This document shows positions 1 to 6,697 of a DNA stretch of 7,640 nucleotides, in pieces; positions within the stretch are counted from its first letter, which is position 1, and every line of letters starts with the position of its first letter. The stretch is from a crenarchaeote SCGC AAA261-N23. GTDB lineage: Archaea; Thermoproteota; Thermoprotei; Gearchaeales; Gearchaeaceae. The notes under the pieces are model-generated. The model was not told where the DNA came from, ran no database searches, and saw only the letters and a list, made by a program, of their open reading frames with translations. The DNA is taken from assembly GCA_000375685.1 (NCBI GenBank), contig AQVQ01000051.1:1-7640 (forward strand), written 5' to 3'. Both the position numbers and the translations under genes were made by a program.

Positions 1-288
1 ATCATCTAGCACGGCTATATTATTGTTTAAATCCAAGTTTACTACCCTTCTTCCAGTAATTATTTCTATATTATTCTTTGTATAGAAATCCGGCTTCCTT
101 ATATACAAGCTCTCCAATTTCACTTTTCCTTGAAGATATTCCTTAGAAAGCGGTACTCGATCATAAGGAAGGTGTCTTTCATCAGTTACTAAAGTTATAC
201 TTGAGTTTTTATCATTTTGTCTTAAAGTTATAGCAGCATAGCCCCCTGCAAGTCCTCCGCCAATAATAAGATTATCAACTTCTTTCAT
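1..288 (-). CDS. FAD-dependent pyridine nucleotide-disulfide oxidoreductase, N-terminal part (cut by window edge)
   Basis: Reading the minus strand from an ATG at 288 gives 96 open codons that run off the left edge, so the C-terminal part is missing. The protein starts with an FAD-binding Rossmann motif: a hydrophobic strand, GGGLAGG at residues 10-16, and an acidic residue (D35/E37) about 20 residues on. PYDRVPLSK follows at residues 41-49, a signature of the ferredoxin-reductase/BphA4/AIF-like branch, where this loop lies near the flavin. Such enzymes pass electrons from NAD(P)H through FAD to a ferredoxin, Rieske protein or other acceptor in the cytoplasm. No Shine-Dalgarno precedes the ATG. 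The gene diverges from the Lhr helicase across about 70 bp. It is notable that the oxidoreductase fragment at 6171-7264 lacks exactly this domain, so the two could be pieces of one gene or paralogs. Family call is firm; the acceptor is unknown. Confidence 0.88.
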   Translation of the reverse strand, partial: MKEVDNLIIGGGLAGGYAAITLRQNDKNSSITLVTDERHLPYDRVPLSKEYLQGKVKLESLYIRKPDFYTKNNIEIITGRRVVNLDLNNNIAVLDD

Positions 289-358
289 TGCTAAATTTAC
301 GTTTCATAAAGAATAAAAACATAAATAGAGCTTTTCACAGATAGAAATAAATTTGTAA
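289..358. promoter_or_regulatory. Divergent promoter region between the oxidoreductase and lhr
   Basis: This 70-bp AT-rich gap separates two divergent starts (ATG at 288 on minus, ATG at 359 on plus). On the plus strand a TATA-like stretch, cataaatag at about 320-329, lies 30-38 nt before the helicase ATG. That predicts a very short leader. On the minus strand only a loose T/A-rich stretch (about 305-318) lies at a suitable distance. No Shine-Dalgarno is seen on either side. Element positions are inferred from spacing and composition only. Confidence 0.5.
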
Positions 359-3013
359 ATGTTTTACTATCCTTTGAAGCCTTTCACAAAAGAAGAAAGT
401 CTCTCATGCTTAAACAAATATGTGAGAGATTGGTTTGAAAATAATTTTAAAGAGCTTACTCCTCCTCAGTATTATTCTTTTAAGCTTATTTCAGAAAAGA
501 AGAATGTATTGATAACAGCTCCCACCGGTTCAGGCAAGACCTTATCAGGATTTCTCTCAATTATTTCTTATCTTTTTGATTTATCTACAAAAGGTCAACT
601 TAAAGATGAAGTATATTGCATTTATGTGTCACCACTAAAGGCTTTAAACAACGATATAAAGAAAAATCTAGAAATTCCTCTACAGGAGATATACGAGAAG
701 ATAAAAAAAGATTTTCCTGAAGCAAAACCTATAAGAATAGCAGTAAGAACAGGGGATGTCGCACCTCATGAGAAGCAAAAGCAACTTAGAGAACCTCCAC
801 ATTTGCTCATAACAACTCCAGAATCACTAGCTATAATGTTAAATTCTCCAAAGTTTTCAGAAAAATTGAAAAGTATTGAATATCTTATAATCGATGAAAT
901 ACATGAATTAGCTAACAATAAAAGAGGTGTACATTTAACACTTTCAGTTGAAAGGCTTGTTGAATTAGCTAACAAAGAATTTGTCAGGATAGGTTTAGGG
1001 GCTACTTTACATCCACTTGAAGAAGCTGCGAAATTTCTTGTAGGATTAAAAGATAACGGAGAATTTAGAGATTGTTACATAGTTGATGTATCATGGGAAA
1101 AGGGATATGATCTAAAAGTGTTGAGTCCTGTTGATGATCACATTTATACACATGAAGAGAAAGTTGAAGAAGAAACTTATAAGTTATTGAATAGAATAAT
1201 AAAAAAGAATAAAACTACCCTAATATTTACCAATACAAGAAGTGGAACAGAAAGAGTTGTTTTTAATCTTAAGAAAAGATTTGGATATACAGATGATGAC
1301 ATAGCTGCGCACCATGGATCTATTTCTAGAGAAGTTAGGCTGGAAGTTGAAGAAAGACTTAAAAGAGGAGAACTTAAAGCGATCGTGTGTTCTACAAGCT
1401 TGGAACTTGGAATAGATATTGGATATATTAGCACAGTTGTTCAATTGGGTTCTCCAAAATCGATAACAAGAGCAATCCAAAGGATTGGAAGAAGCGGACA
1501 TAGATTTGGCGATGTTTCAGTTGGAAGGATAATTGTAATGAATAGGGATGATCTTGTAGAATGTTCAGTCATGCTTTACTATGCAAAGAAAAGATTATTA
1601 GATAGTTTTAACGTTCCAAGAAACTGTCTTGATATATTGGCCCAGCATACAGTAGGTATGGCAATAAATAAAAAATGGAATGTTGATGAAGCCTTTAAAG
1701 TTATAAGAAGAGCCTATCCTTATAAGGATTTACCTAAGGAATCTTTTATAAAAGTTTTGAAATACCTTGCAGGGCATTACGTAGAACTTAAGGATAGGAA
1801 AGTTTATGGGAAAATTTGGTACGATGAATCAGATCAAATGTTTGGAAGAAGAGGTAAATACATAAGAACAATTTACATGCTTAATATTGGAACTATACCA
1901 GATGAGGTTGCTATAGACGTTTTCTTGTTACCAGAAAAGAAGTGGATAGGCAACATTGAAGAAGAATTTCTGATGAGGCTCAAAAAAGGGGATGTCTTTG
2001 TATTAGGAGGAAAAACTTACATGTTTAGCTATGCAAAGAACATGAGATGCTATGTTGAAAGGGTTGAGAACTTAGCTCCAACAATACCTCCTTGGTTCTC
2101 TGAAATGCTGCCATTGAACTTCGACTTAGCAATGAGAATTGGTGAACTTAGAAGAAAAGTTTTTGAAAGACTTAGGAACGGAGAAGATTTCAAAGATTTA
2201 ATAAATGAACTCCCTGCGGACTCGAAATCTAAGAAAGCAATGTACAGATACTTTATTGAACAGTATATGTATTCAAAAGTAATACCCAATGATAAACTAC
2301 TCCTCATCGAGAAAACTCAAGACTTTGAAGGCAGAAAACTTCTTATATTCCACAGCTTAGTAGGAAGAAGAACAAACGATGCTCTTTCAAGAATTCTCGC
2401 AATTTTAATTGTAAGAAAATATGAGAAAGACGTTGCTATTATGATAAGCGATAATGGGTTTGTTCTTTCGCTACCTGTTGAGATATATAATAAATTGGAT
2501 GAAAAATCAATATCAGATATTATCAATGAAGCATGTAACGAAAATGTTGAAGAACTGCTAAAGAATCATTTAAGGTATACTGAAATAATGAAAAGAAAAT
2601 TTAGGCATAATTCAACAAGGAGTTTTCTGGTTTTAAGAAATTATAAAGGGTACAAAATAAGTGTTAATAAGCAACAATTGAATTCTCAAACAATACTTGA
2701 AGCTCTTGAAAAGATCGATCCTAACTTTCCTATAATTGAAGAGACGCTGAGGGAAATAATGGAAGATGTGATGGATGTTCCAAAGGCTAAAGAAATATTG
2801 AAAAGAATAAAGAGTGGAGAAATCAAGTATATAATAAAGGAATTTCCCATCCCATCTCCATTCTCGCATACAATGTTGGTATTTGGAGAAGCCGATATAG
2901 TTATGATGAAAGAAAGGAGGAAAAAATTAAAAGAATTACATGAAGCGATAATGAAAAAGTTGAATATTAAAGAGGAAGACCTAATAAGATTTGTAGAATT
3001 TGCTCAAAAGTAA
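359..3013 (+). CDS. lhr: Lhr-like ATP-dependent superfamily 2 helicase (archaeal aLhr type)
   Basis: 884-residue SF2 helicase with a full set of motifs in order: Q-motif FKELTPPQ (30-37), Walker A APTGSGKT (54-61), motif Ia SPLKALNND (91-99), TTPESL (152-157), motif II DEIHEL (179-184), motif III as GATL (214-217) where many relatives have SAT, motif IV IFTNTRS (288-294), motif V STSLELGIDIG (344-354) and motif VI QRIGRSGHR (373-381). The rest matches the winged-helix and beta-barrel core of Lhr proteins, including a conserved GRRTNDALSR block and PSPFSH near the C-terminus. The length fits archaeal Lhr (about 850-950 aa), not the roughly 1500-aa enterobacterial form. Family members unwind DNA and DNA:RNA hybrids in repair or RNA metabolism. 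The start is ATG 359; an in-frame TAA lies directly before it. The downstream phosphoesterase overlaps its 3' end by 14 bp, suggesting co-transcription. aLhr1 versus aLhr2 was not settled; the C-terminal blocks look more aLhr2-like. Confidence 0.95.
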   Translation: MFYYPLKPFTKEESLSCLNKYVRDWFENNFKELTPPQYYSFKLISEKKNVLITAPTGSGKTLSGFLSIISYLFDLSTKGQLKDEVYCIYVSPLKALNNDIKKNLEIPLQEIYEKIKKDFPEAKPIRIAVRTGDVAPHEKQKQLREPPHLLITTPESLAIMLNSPKFSEKLKSIEYLIIDEIHELANNKRGVHLTLSVERLVELANKEFVRIGLGATLHPLEEAAKFLVGLKDNGEFRDCYIVDVSWEKGYDLKVLSPVDDHIYTHEEKVEEETYKLLNRIIKKNKTTLIFTNTRSGTERVVFNLKKRFGYTDDDIAAHHGSISREVRLEVEERLKRGELKAIVCSTSLELGIDIGYISTVVQLGSPKSITRAIQRIGRSGHRFGDVSVGRIIVMNRDDLVECSVMLYYAKKRLLDSFNVPRNCLDILAQHTVGMAINKKWNVDEAFKVIRRAYPYKDLPKESFIKVLKYLAGHYVELKDRKVYGKIWYDESDQMFGRRGKYIRTIYMLNIGTIPDEVAIDVFLLPEKKWIGNIEEEFLMRLKKGDVFVLGGKTYMFSYAKNMRCYVERVENLAPTIPPWFSEMLPLNFDLAMRIGELRRKVFERLRNGEDFKDLINELPADSKSKKAMYRYFIEQYMYSKVIPNDKLLLIEKTQDFEGRKLLIFHSLVGRRTNDALSRILAILIVRKYEKDVAIMISDNGFVLSLPVEIYNKLDEKSISDIINEACNENVEELLKNHLRYTEIMKRKFRHNSTRSFLVLRNYKGYKISVNKQQLNSQTILEALEKIDPNFPIIEETLREIMEDVMDVPKAKEILKRIKSGEIKYIIKEFPIPSPFSHTMLVFGEADIVMMKERRKKLKELHEAIMKKLNIKEEDLIRFVEFAQK

Positions 3014-3797
3014 AATTTTTAGAAGGGTAAACGATGATGTATTAATAATTGATGACGATATTGTATTAGTTAAAAATTGCTATTTACTATACATACAATC
3101 TTTAGATTCATTAGTTTTAAGTGATTTGCATTTAGGTTATGAAAGCGTTTCAGCAAAAAACGGTGTATTTCTTCCAAAATTGAATTTTAAATTCATCATC
3201 GAACAAATTGAGAATTTTTCGAATAAAATAGGTAAAGATAAAATAAAAAATGTAATAGTTCTTGGTGACATAAAAAATGAATTTGATGAAGTTGACCAAG
3301 CTGAGATAGATGAACTTTTTGACTTTGTTTACCACTTAAGAAACAACATTTTCAGTAAATCATTAAACATTTACTTAGTTAAGGGTAATCATGATAATTA
3401 TGTAGATGGATATGCAATTTCTTTAAACGTTAAGGTCTTAAAACAAGAATTGTTACTTGGAAGATACCTCATGTTTCATGGAGAAGATTTGCCAGATAAA
3501 AAGAATTTAGATAAAGCTGATTTTTTAATAATGGCACATGAACATCCTGCAATAGTTCTTTTCACTGAAATAGGAGAAAGGGTTAAAGCAAAATGCTTTT
3601 TATTCGGATACTTCCCAAAGAAATTGATAGTTTTACCTGCAATCTCTTATTACGCGCAAGGAACTGATATAAACTTGTTGCCTAAAGAGGAATTACTTTC
3701 CCCTTATTTGAGAATTATAAATTTAGATGAACTAATCCCGATAGTTGTGGAAAATGAAATCTTAATTTTTCCACAAATAAAATATTTAAGAAACTAA
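3000..3797 (+). CDS. Calcineurin-like metallophosphoesterase (COG1407/ICC-like)
   Basis: 265-residue protein with the dinuclear-metal phosphoesterase motifs in order: SDLHLGYE (D42, H44), LGD (D90), GNHD (129-132), MFHGED (H160) and AHEHPA (H180, H182). The AHEHP form and the later GTDINLL...LSP segment are typical of the archaeal ICC-like family COG1407. The expected role is metal-dependent hydrolysis of a phosphodiester, probably in nucleic acid; the true substrate is not known. The start is a TTG at 3000 inside the last codons of the helicase. No in-frame ATG or GTG lies early enough: the ATGs at 3034 and 3037 are out of frame, and the first in-frame ATG is far into the domain. Genes of this family are often found beside Lhr helicases, which supports a joint role. 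The 3' end overlaps the convergent DUF35 gene by 12 bp. Confidence 0.92.
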   Translation: MLKSKIFRRVNDDVLIIDDDIVLVKNCYLLYIQSLDSLVLSDLHLGYESVSAKNGVFLPKLNFKFIIEQIENFSNKIGKDKIKNVIVLGDIKNEFDEVDQAEIDELFDFVYHLRNNIFSKSLNIYLVKGNHDNYVDGYAISLNVKVLKQELLLGRYLMFHGEDLPDKKNLDKADFLIMAHEHPAIVLFTEIGERVKAKCFLFGYFPKKLIVLPAISYYAQGTDINLLPKEELLSPYLRIINLDELIPIVVENEILIFPQIKYLRN

Positions 3798-4295
3798 CTC
3801 TTCTGGAATTATTTCATAAATGGGGTATCCTTCAGGTTCCCTAATTCTTGTTTCTATCCTTGTTTTCATTCCAATTTTTAGTTTACTCAAGTTTTTTTCT
3901 GAAATCCATGCTAGGACGTTAACTCCCTCCCTTAGCCTTACGATTCCTATTGTATAATCTTCATAGTGGGAAAATGAAGAAGGTTTAACAAATATTTTTG
4001 TAAAAGTCAATAACTCGCCTTCTTTACTAAGTTCAATCCATTTTAATTCAGTCGATCTGCAATTTGAACAGAAGGATTGCGGTGGAAAATATATCTCATT
4101 GCATTTTTCGCACTTTGTAGCAAGCAACTTATTTTCCAATAAACCTTCAAAGAACTTCTTGATCTTTTCGACACTTACAAGATACTTTAATTTCAATTCT
4201 CTAGTTGATTCCCATAATGCAACATTTCGTTTCTGATCAATTATTATAGGATATTGCTTTTTCTTTTTCTCCAAAACTTCAATTTGGCTTGACAT
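3786..4295 (-). CDS. DUF35 Zn-ribbon/OB-fold protein, thiolase partner
   Basis: 169-residue protein with the two-part DUF35 architecture. A rubredoxin-like zinc ribbon carries C62-x2-C65 and C76-x2-C79. An OB-fold follows, from about residue 88 (GELLTFTKIFV) to the end. Proteins of this family bind thiolases; in methanogenic archaea a DUF35 protein bridges acetoacetyl-CoA thiolase and HMG-CoA synthase and binds CoA. Here the thiolase gene ends 1 bp before this ATG (4295), so the pair is almost certainly co-transcribed and translated together. The first cysteine comes after about 60 residues, with a lysine-rich N-terminus (KKKK at 10-13), longer than many family members. A later start is possible, but the 1-bp spacing favours the given one. 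No HMG-CoA synthase gene is in the window, so the partner could equally be a fatty-acid or sterol-type thiolase complex. Confidence 0.93.
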   Translation of the reverse strand: MSSQIEVLEKKKKQYPIIIDQKRNVALWESTRELKLKYLVSVEKIKKFFEGLLENKLLATKCEKCNEIYFPPQSFCSNCRSTELKWIELSKEGELLTFTKIFVKPSSFSHYEDYTIGIVRLREGVNVLAWISEKNLSKLKIGMKTRIETRIREPEGYPIYEIIPEELVS

Positions 4296-4296
4296 T

Positions 4297-5478
4297 TTAG
4301 CTAAAAGATAAAATTGTTACATAAGCATAATGTCCTGTACCTCCTACATTATGGGCTAATGCTAATCCATTTTTAATATCTGCTTGCCTTCCTTTTTCTA
4401 CGTTGCGTTTAAGTTGTTTCGATAATTCAACAATCATAGACACACCTGTTGCACCAATTGGGTGTCCCTTGGCTTTGAGACCTCCGCTTAAGTTTACAGG
4501 AATCTTTCCTCCTGTGTATGTTTGTCCTTCCTTTAATGCTTTTATTCCTTCTCCTCTTTTGAAAAATCCTAAGTCTTCATATGCTAATATTTCAGCTATC
4601 GTGAAACAATCATGGACTTCAGCAACATCTATTTTTCTAAGCAATTCATCCTTCGAAATCCCTGATTTTTTATATGCAATTTCTGCAGCCTCAACAGAAC
4701 TTCTTAGACTTAAAAAATCGCTTCTTTTACTTAAGTTTGAAGTATCGGTTGAATAACCTATAGATTTTATCCATATAGGTTCTTTTATACCATTTCTTTT
4801 AATAAAGTCTTCACTTGCAAGTATTACGCTCGCAGAACCATCTGTTATTGGAGATGAATCTAAAAGCTTTAAGGGCCAAGCAACGTATTTTGAATTCATA
4901 CATTCTTCTATTGTAACTTCCCTTTGAAAATGTGCTTTAGGATTCCTTGCACCGTAGTAATGGTTTTTTACAGATACATGACAAAGATCTTCTTCTTTTG
5001 AATTATATTTGTTCAAATAGGCCGTTGCATAAAGTGCATAATATCCAGGAAAAGTTAATCCAAAGTGCTCAAATTCCCAAAAATAGTTGCCAGCCCTTCC
5101 TATAAGTTCAACAACAGTAGGTGTTTGAGATTCGTTCATCTTTTCGATGCCCAAAACAAGAACAACATCTGCACTGCCGCTTTTGATCATATCATAGCCA
5201 GTTTTTATTCCTGCGCTTCCCGATGCGCAGGCAGCTTCAACTCTTAATGACCCCTTTCCTACCAAATTTAGGCTTTCTCCTACTATAATTGCTGGTAATT
5301 GTTCGGAACTCCATGCACCTGTATTAGAAACTACAAAATACTCAATATCTTTTGTATCAATACCAGCTTCTTCTATAGCAGGTTTAAAACTTTCAAATGC
5401 AAGTTCACTAAAATTCACATCGTTTCTAACACCAAACTTTGAAGACGCTGCTCCTATTATCCCTACTTTCCTTTCCAC
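4297..5478 (-). CDS. Thiolase family protein (acetyl-CoA acetyltransferase / SCP2-type thiolase)
   Basis: 393-residue thiolase, the usual family length. The nucleophilic cysteine is C84 in EAACASGSAG. The catalytic histidines fit H289 in EVHDCF and H339 in GHPIGATG. The C-terminal motif reads HNVGGTGHYA, so the second catalytic cysteine of degradative thiolases is absent, as in archaeal and SCP2-type thiolases paired with DUF35 proteins. The reaction is Claisen condensation of acyl-CoAs or its reverse, in the cytoplasm. In archaea one such enzyme makes acetoacetyl-CoA for mevalonate-based isoprenoid lipids, but others act in fatty-acid breakdown, and the sequence alone does not choose. The start is a GTG at 5478; no upstream in-frame ATG is available. 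A TATA-like aatttatt lies 23-30 nt upstream on the minus strand, within the 32-bp gap after the DtxR-like gene. The gene may therefore have its own promoter. Confidence 0.94.
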   Translation of the reverse strand: MERKVGIIGAASSKFGVRNDVNFSELAFESFKPAIEEAGIDTKDIEYFVVSNTGAWSSEQLPAIIVGESLNLVGKGSLRVEAACASGSAGIKTGYDMIKSGSADVVLVLGIEKMNESQTPTVVELIGRAGNYFWEFEHFGLTFPGYYALYATAYLNKYNSKEEDLCHVSVKNHYYGARNPKAHFQREVTIEECMNSKYVAWPLKLLDSSPITDGSASVILASEDFIKRNGIKEPIWIKSIGYSTDTSNLSKRSDFLSLRSSVEAAEIAYKKSGISKDELLRKIDVAEVHDCFTIAEILAYEDLGFFKRGEGIKALKEGQTYTGGKIPVNLSGGLKAKGHPIGATGVSMIVELSKQLKRNVEKGRQADIKNGLALAHNVGGTGHYAYVTILSFS

Positions 5479-5510
5479 AATAATAATATGAATAATAAAG
5501 AATAAATTTC
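5479..5510 (-). promoter_or_regulatory. Putative thiolase promoter
   Basis: This 32-bp gap lies between the DtxR-like gene and the thiolase gene. Read on the minus strand it contains aatttatt (complement of 5501-5508), 23-30 nt before the GTG start. That is the spacing expected for an archaeal TATA box on a leaderless transcript. The gap is also short enough for simple read-through from the regulator gene. Based on composition and spacing only. Confidence 0.4.
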
Positions 5511-5936
5511 TTAGATGATGCCGTTACCTTCAAGAATTTCTCTACCATGAGGACATTTGTTTGGTTGACCTATTTTTTGGAAGATCAATCTAGCTATCTT
5601 TTCGTCCAAAATATAATCGAATTTACTTGCTTTATTGCATGCTTCTTGCAAGTCTACTCCACAATTAACTAGAAAGTATTCGAAAACTCTATGGATAAAG
5701 ACAATACTTCTGTAAATTTTTTTCCCTCTTTCAGTAAGGACTATCATTCCTTTATTCTTCTTTACAAGACCCTTTTTCTCTAAACGGCTTACTAATTCTA
5801 AGGCTGTCGGAGGCTTAATTTTCATAGACCTTGAAAGTTCGGATAATTTAACGGGGAAATCAGAGGAGGATATCCTTTTAATAGTTAGCAAGCAATCCCT
5901 TTCTTTTTTTGTTATTCCAAAGTTAGAGTTATCCAC
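5511..5936 (-). CDS. DtxR/MntR-family transcriptional regulator with altered metal ligands
   Basis: 141-residue protein with an N-terminal winged helix (about residues 8-75: ITKKERDCLLTI, LSELSRSMKIKPPTALELVSRLEKKGLV, VLTERGKKI) and the DtxR dimerization/metal domain (about 76-141). The hallmark C-terminal CPHGREI matches the CPHG motif of the family. The length fits two-domain MntR/SirR-like proteins without an SH3 domain. Relatives repress iron- or manganese-uptake genes when metal is bound. By eye alignment, H79 and E83 of DtxR are kept (FIHRVFEYFL). However, the helix with H98, C102, E105 and H106 reads EACNKASKFDY, which gives Cys, Ser, Asp and Tyr. D14 sits at the MntR D8/DtxR M10 position. 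Metal sensing may thus be altered or lost. The start is GTG 5936; an overlapping ATG at 5938 is out of frame and soon stops. It is divergent from the CDGSH gene. Confidence 0.88.
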   Translation of the reverse strand: MDNSNFGITKKERDCLLTIKRISSSDFPVKLSELSRSMKIKPPTALELVSRLEKKGLVKKNKGMIVLTERGKKIYRSIVFIHRVFEYFLVNCGVDLQEACNKASKFDYILDEKIARLIFQKIGQPNKCPHGREILEGNGII

Positions 5937-6035
5937 ATAAAATTAGTATTATTCTAAATTTTTAACTATTTGTGTTTAAAGTCATTTAAATTGATTAATC
6001 TAATCTTTAAATTTGCCATTGAAAATAGGTTTTAT
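5937..6035. promoter_or_regulatory. Divergent promoter/operator region between the DtxR-like gene and the CDGSH gene
   Basis: 99-bp, very AT-rich gap between divergent genes. On the plus strand ctttaaattt (6005-6014) lies 22-31 nt before the ATG at 6036, consistent with a TATA box of a leaderless transcript. On the minus strand gttaaaaattta (complement of 5955-5966) lies 19-30 nt before the GTG at 5936. Between them is an inverted repeat, atttaaa (5984-5990) and tttaaat (6006-6012), plus an 8-bp palindrome gattaatc (5993-6000). These could be a regulator site, but such repeats arise easily in AT-rich DNA. Confidence 0.45.
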
Positions 6036-6596
6036 ATGACTTCCGAAAATAAGGGGAAAGTTTTAATTAAGTCAACAAAGAACGGGCCAAATCTAGTAAT
6101 AGTCGATGGTCAAATAAAGTTTGCTCTATGCAGATGTGGCAATTCAAACAACAAGCCTTTTTGTGATGGTATAAGGGAAGCAGCACTAAGATCAAAGAAG
6201 GCAGTTATAATTGGAGGTGGTTTTATAGGATGTGAGATCGCTTCTTCTTTGAAAAAAATTGGTGTAGAATCCACAATTATTGAAAAAGCTAATAATATCT
6301 TAACTCTTGCTTTGGATGATGAAACAGCTCAGCTCATTGAAAAACATTTTAAGATTTCAGGAATTAATGTGATTACAGGCACTTCAGTAAAACAATTCAT
6401 ATCGCAAGATGATAAAGTTGTAGGTATTGAAACTGAAACAGGTGAAGAAATTACTGCAGATATGTTTGTTGTTGGTATTGGAATAAAGGTAAGTACTGAT
6501 TTGGCAGAAAAAGCAGGTCTGGATGTTAACAATGGAATAATGGTTGATGAGTACTTACCTTTATTCCAATACCAACAACAAACATGTCTGCAGTAA
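6036..6596 (+). pseudogene. CDGSH iron-sulfur segment fused to a truncated FAD/NAD oxidoreductase (disrupted, 5' part)
   Basis: The chosen start is ATG 6036, because a TATA-like element lies 22-31 nt upstream and the CDGSH family starts here; an in-frame ATG at 5970 would cover the promoter. Residues 17-45 form a CDGSH [2Fe-2S] segment with NGPN (17-20) and CRCGNSNNKPFCDG (ligands C32, C34, C43). The motif then breaks: the usual S/T-H after CDG is replaced by I46-R47, so the histidine ligand is lost. From residue 46 the protein matches the NAD-binding half of pyridine nucleotide-disulfide oxidoreductases: IREAALRSKK, then GGGFIGCE (60-67) and an acidic E83 in IIEK at the end of strand 2, suggesting NADH. 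The FAD-binding N-terminal domain expected before it is absent. The frame is homologous to the family up to codon 172 (6550). The last 16 residues come from inverted sequence and are not native. It continues at 6826-7264. Confidence 0.85.
6415..6550 (+). repeat. 136-bp direct repeat, copy 1 (oxidoreductase gene)
   Basis: This 136-bp stretch is identical, base for base by eye, to 6690-6825. The boundaries are sharp: the base before (6414 versus 6689) and after (6551 versus 6826) differ. It codes for part of the NAD-binding domain (VVGIETETGEE to NNGIMVD). The 275-bp offset is not a multiple of three, so the duplication breaks the reading frame. Confidence 0.97.
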
Positions 6597-6603
6597 TTTC
6601 TTC
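6550..6603 (-). repeat. 54-bp inverted copy of oxidoreductase gene sequence
   Basis: This segment is the reverse complement of 6444-6497 (and of 6719-6772) with a single mismatch: G6586 stands where the complement of T6461 would be A. Together with 6444-6497 it makes a 54-bp fold-back with a 52-nt loop. Read in the gene's direction the mismatch is a silent GAT-to-GAC change in an Asp codon. The 16 residues and stop it adds to the upstream frame are not homologous to the family. Confidence 0.96.
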
Positions 6604-6697
6604 CTTATCATATTCAACATCCCTCAAATTGTTTGCATAATCTATAACAGCTTCAGAAAATCCGAAAGGGATTGAAGCTAAAATCGCAGAAGTTGTA
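6600..6697 (-). pseudogene. 98-bp displaced fragment of the UbiA-like prenyltransferase gene
   Basis: This is identical to 7543-7640, the extreme right end of the window, in the same orientation. Its minus strand codes for SAILASIPFGFSEAVIDYANN and RDVEYDKE, part of the prenyltransferase including its second Asp-rich motif. It has no start or stop of its own here. It shares 4 bp (6600-6603) with the inverted copy on its left and 8 bp (aagttgta, 6690-6697) with the direct repeat on its right, i.e. short microhomologies at both joints. Confidence 0.95.

Noticed and set aside
3892..3898. T-run as a terminator for the phosphoesterase transcript
   Set aside because: It lies about 95 bp downstream, inside the DUF35 coding sequence. 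T-runs are common in such AT-rich DNA, so there is no independent support.
4403..4756. Plus-strand frame of 117 codons (and a 60-codon frame at 5065-5247)
   Set aside because: Both are antisense to the well-supported thiolase gene, with no family match and no promoter.
5970..6035. Upstream ATG start for the CDGSH gene adding 22 residues
   Set aside because: The extension is hydrophobic/basic and unlike the family, and it would place the TATA-like element inside the gene. The ATG at 6036 fits better.
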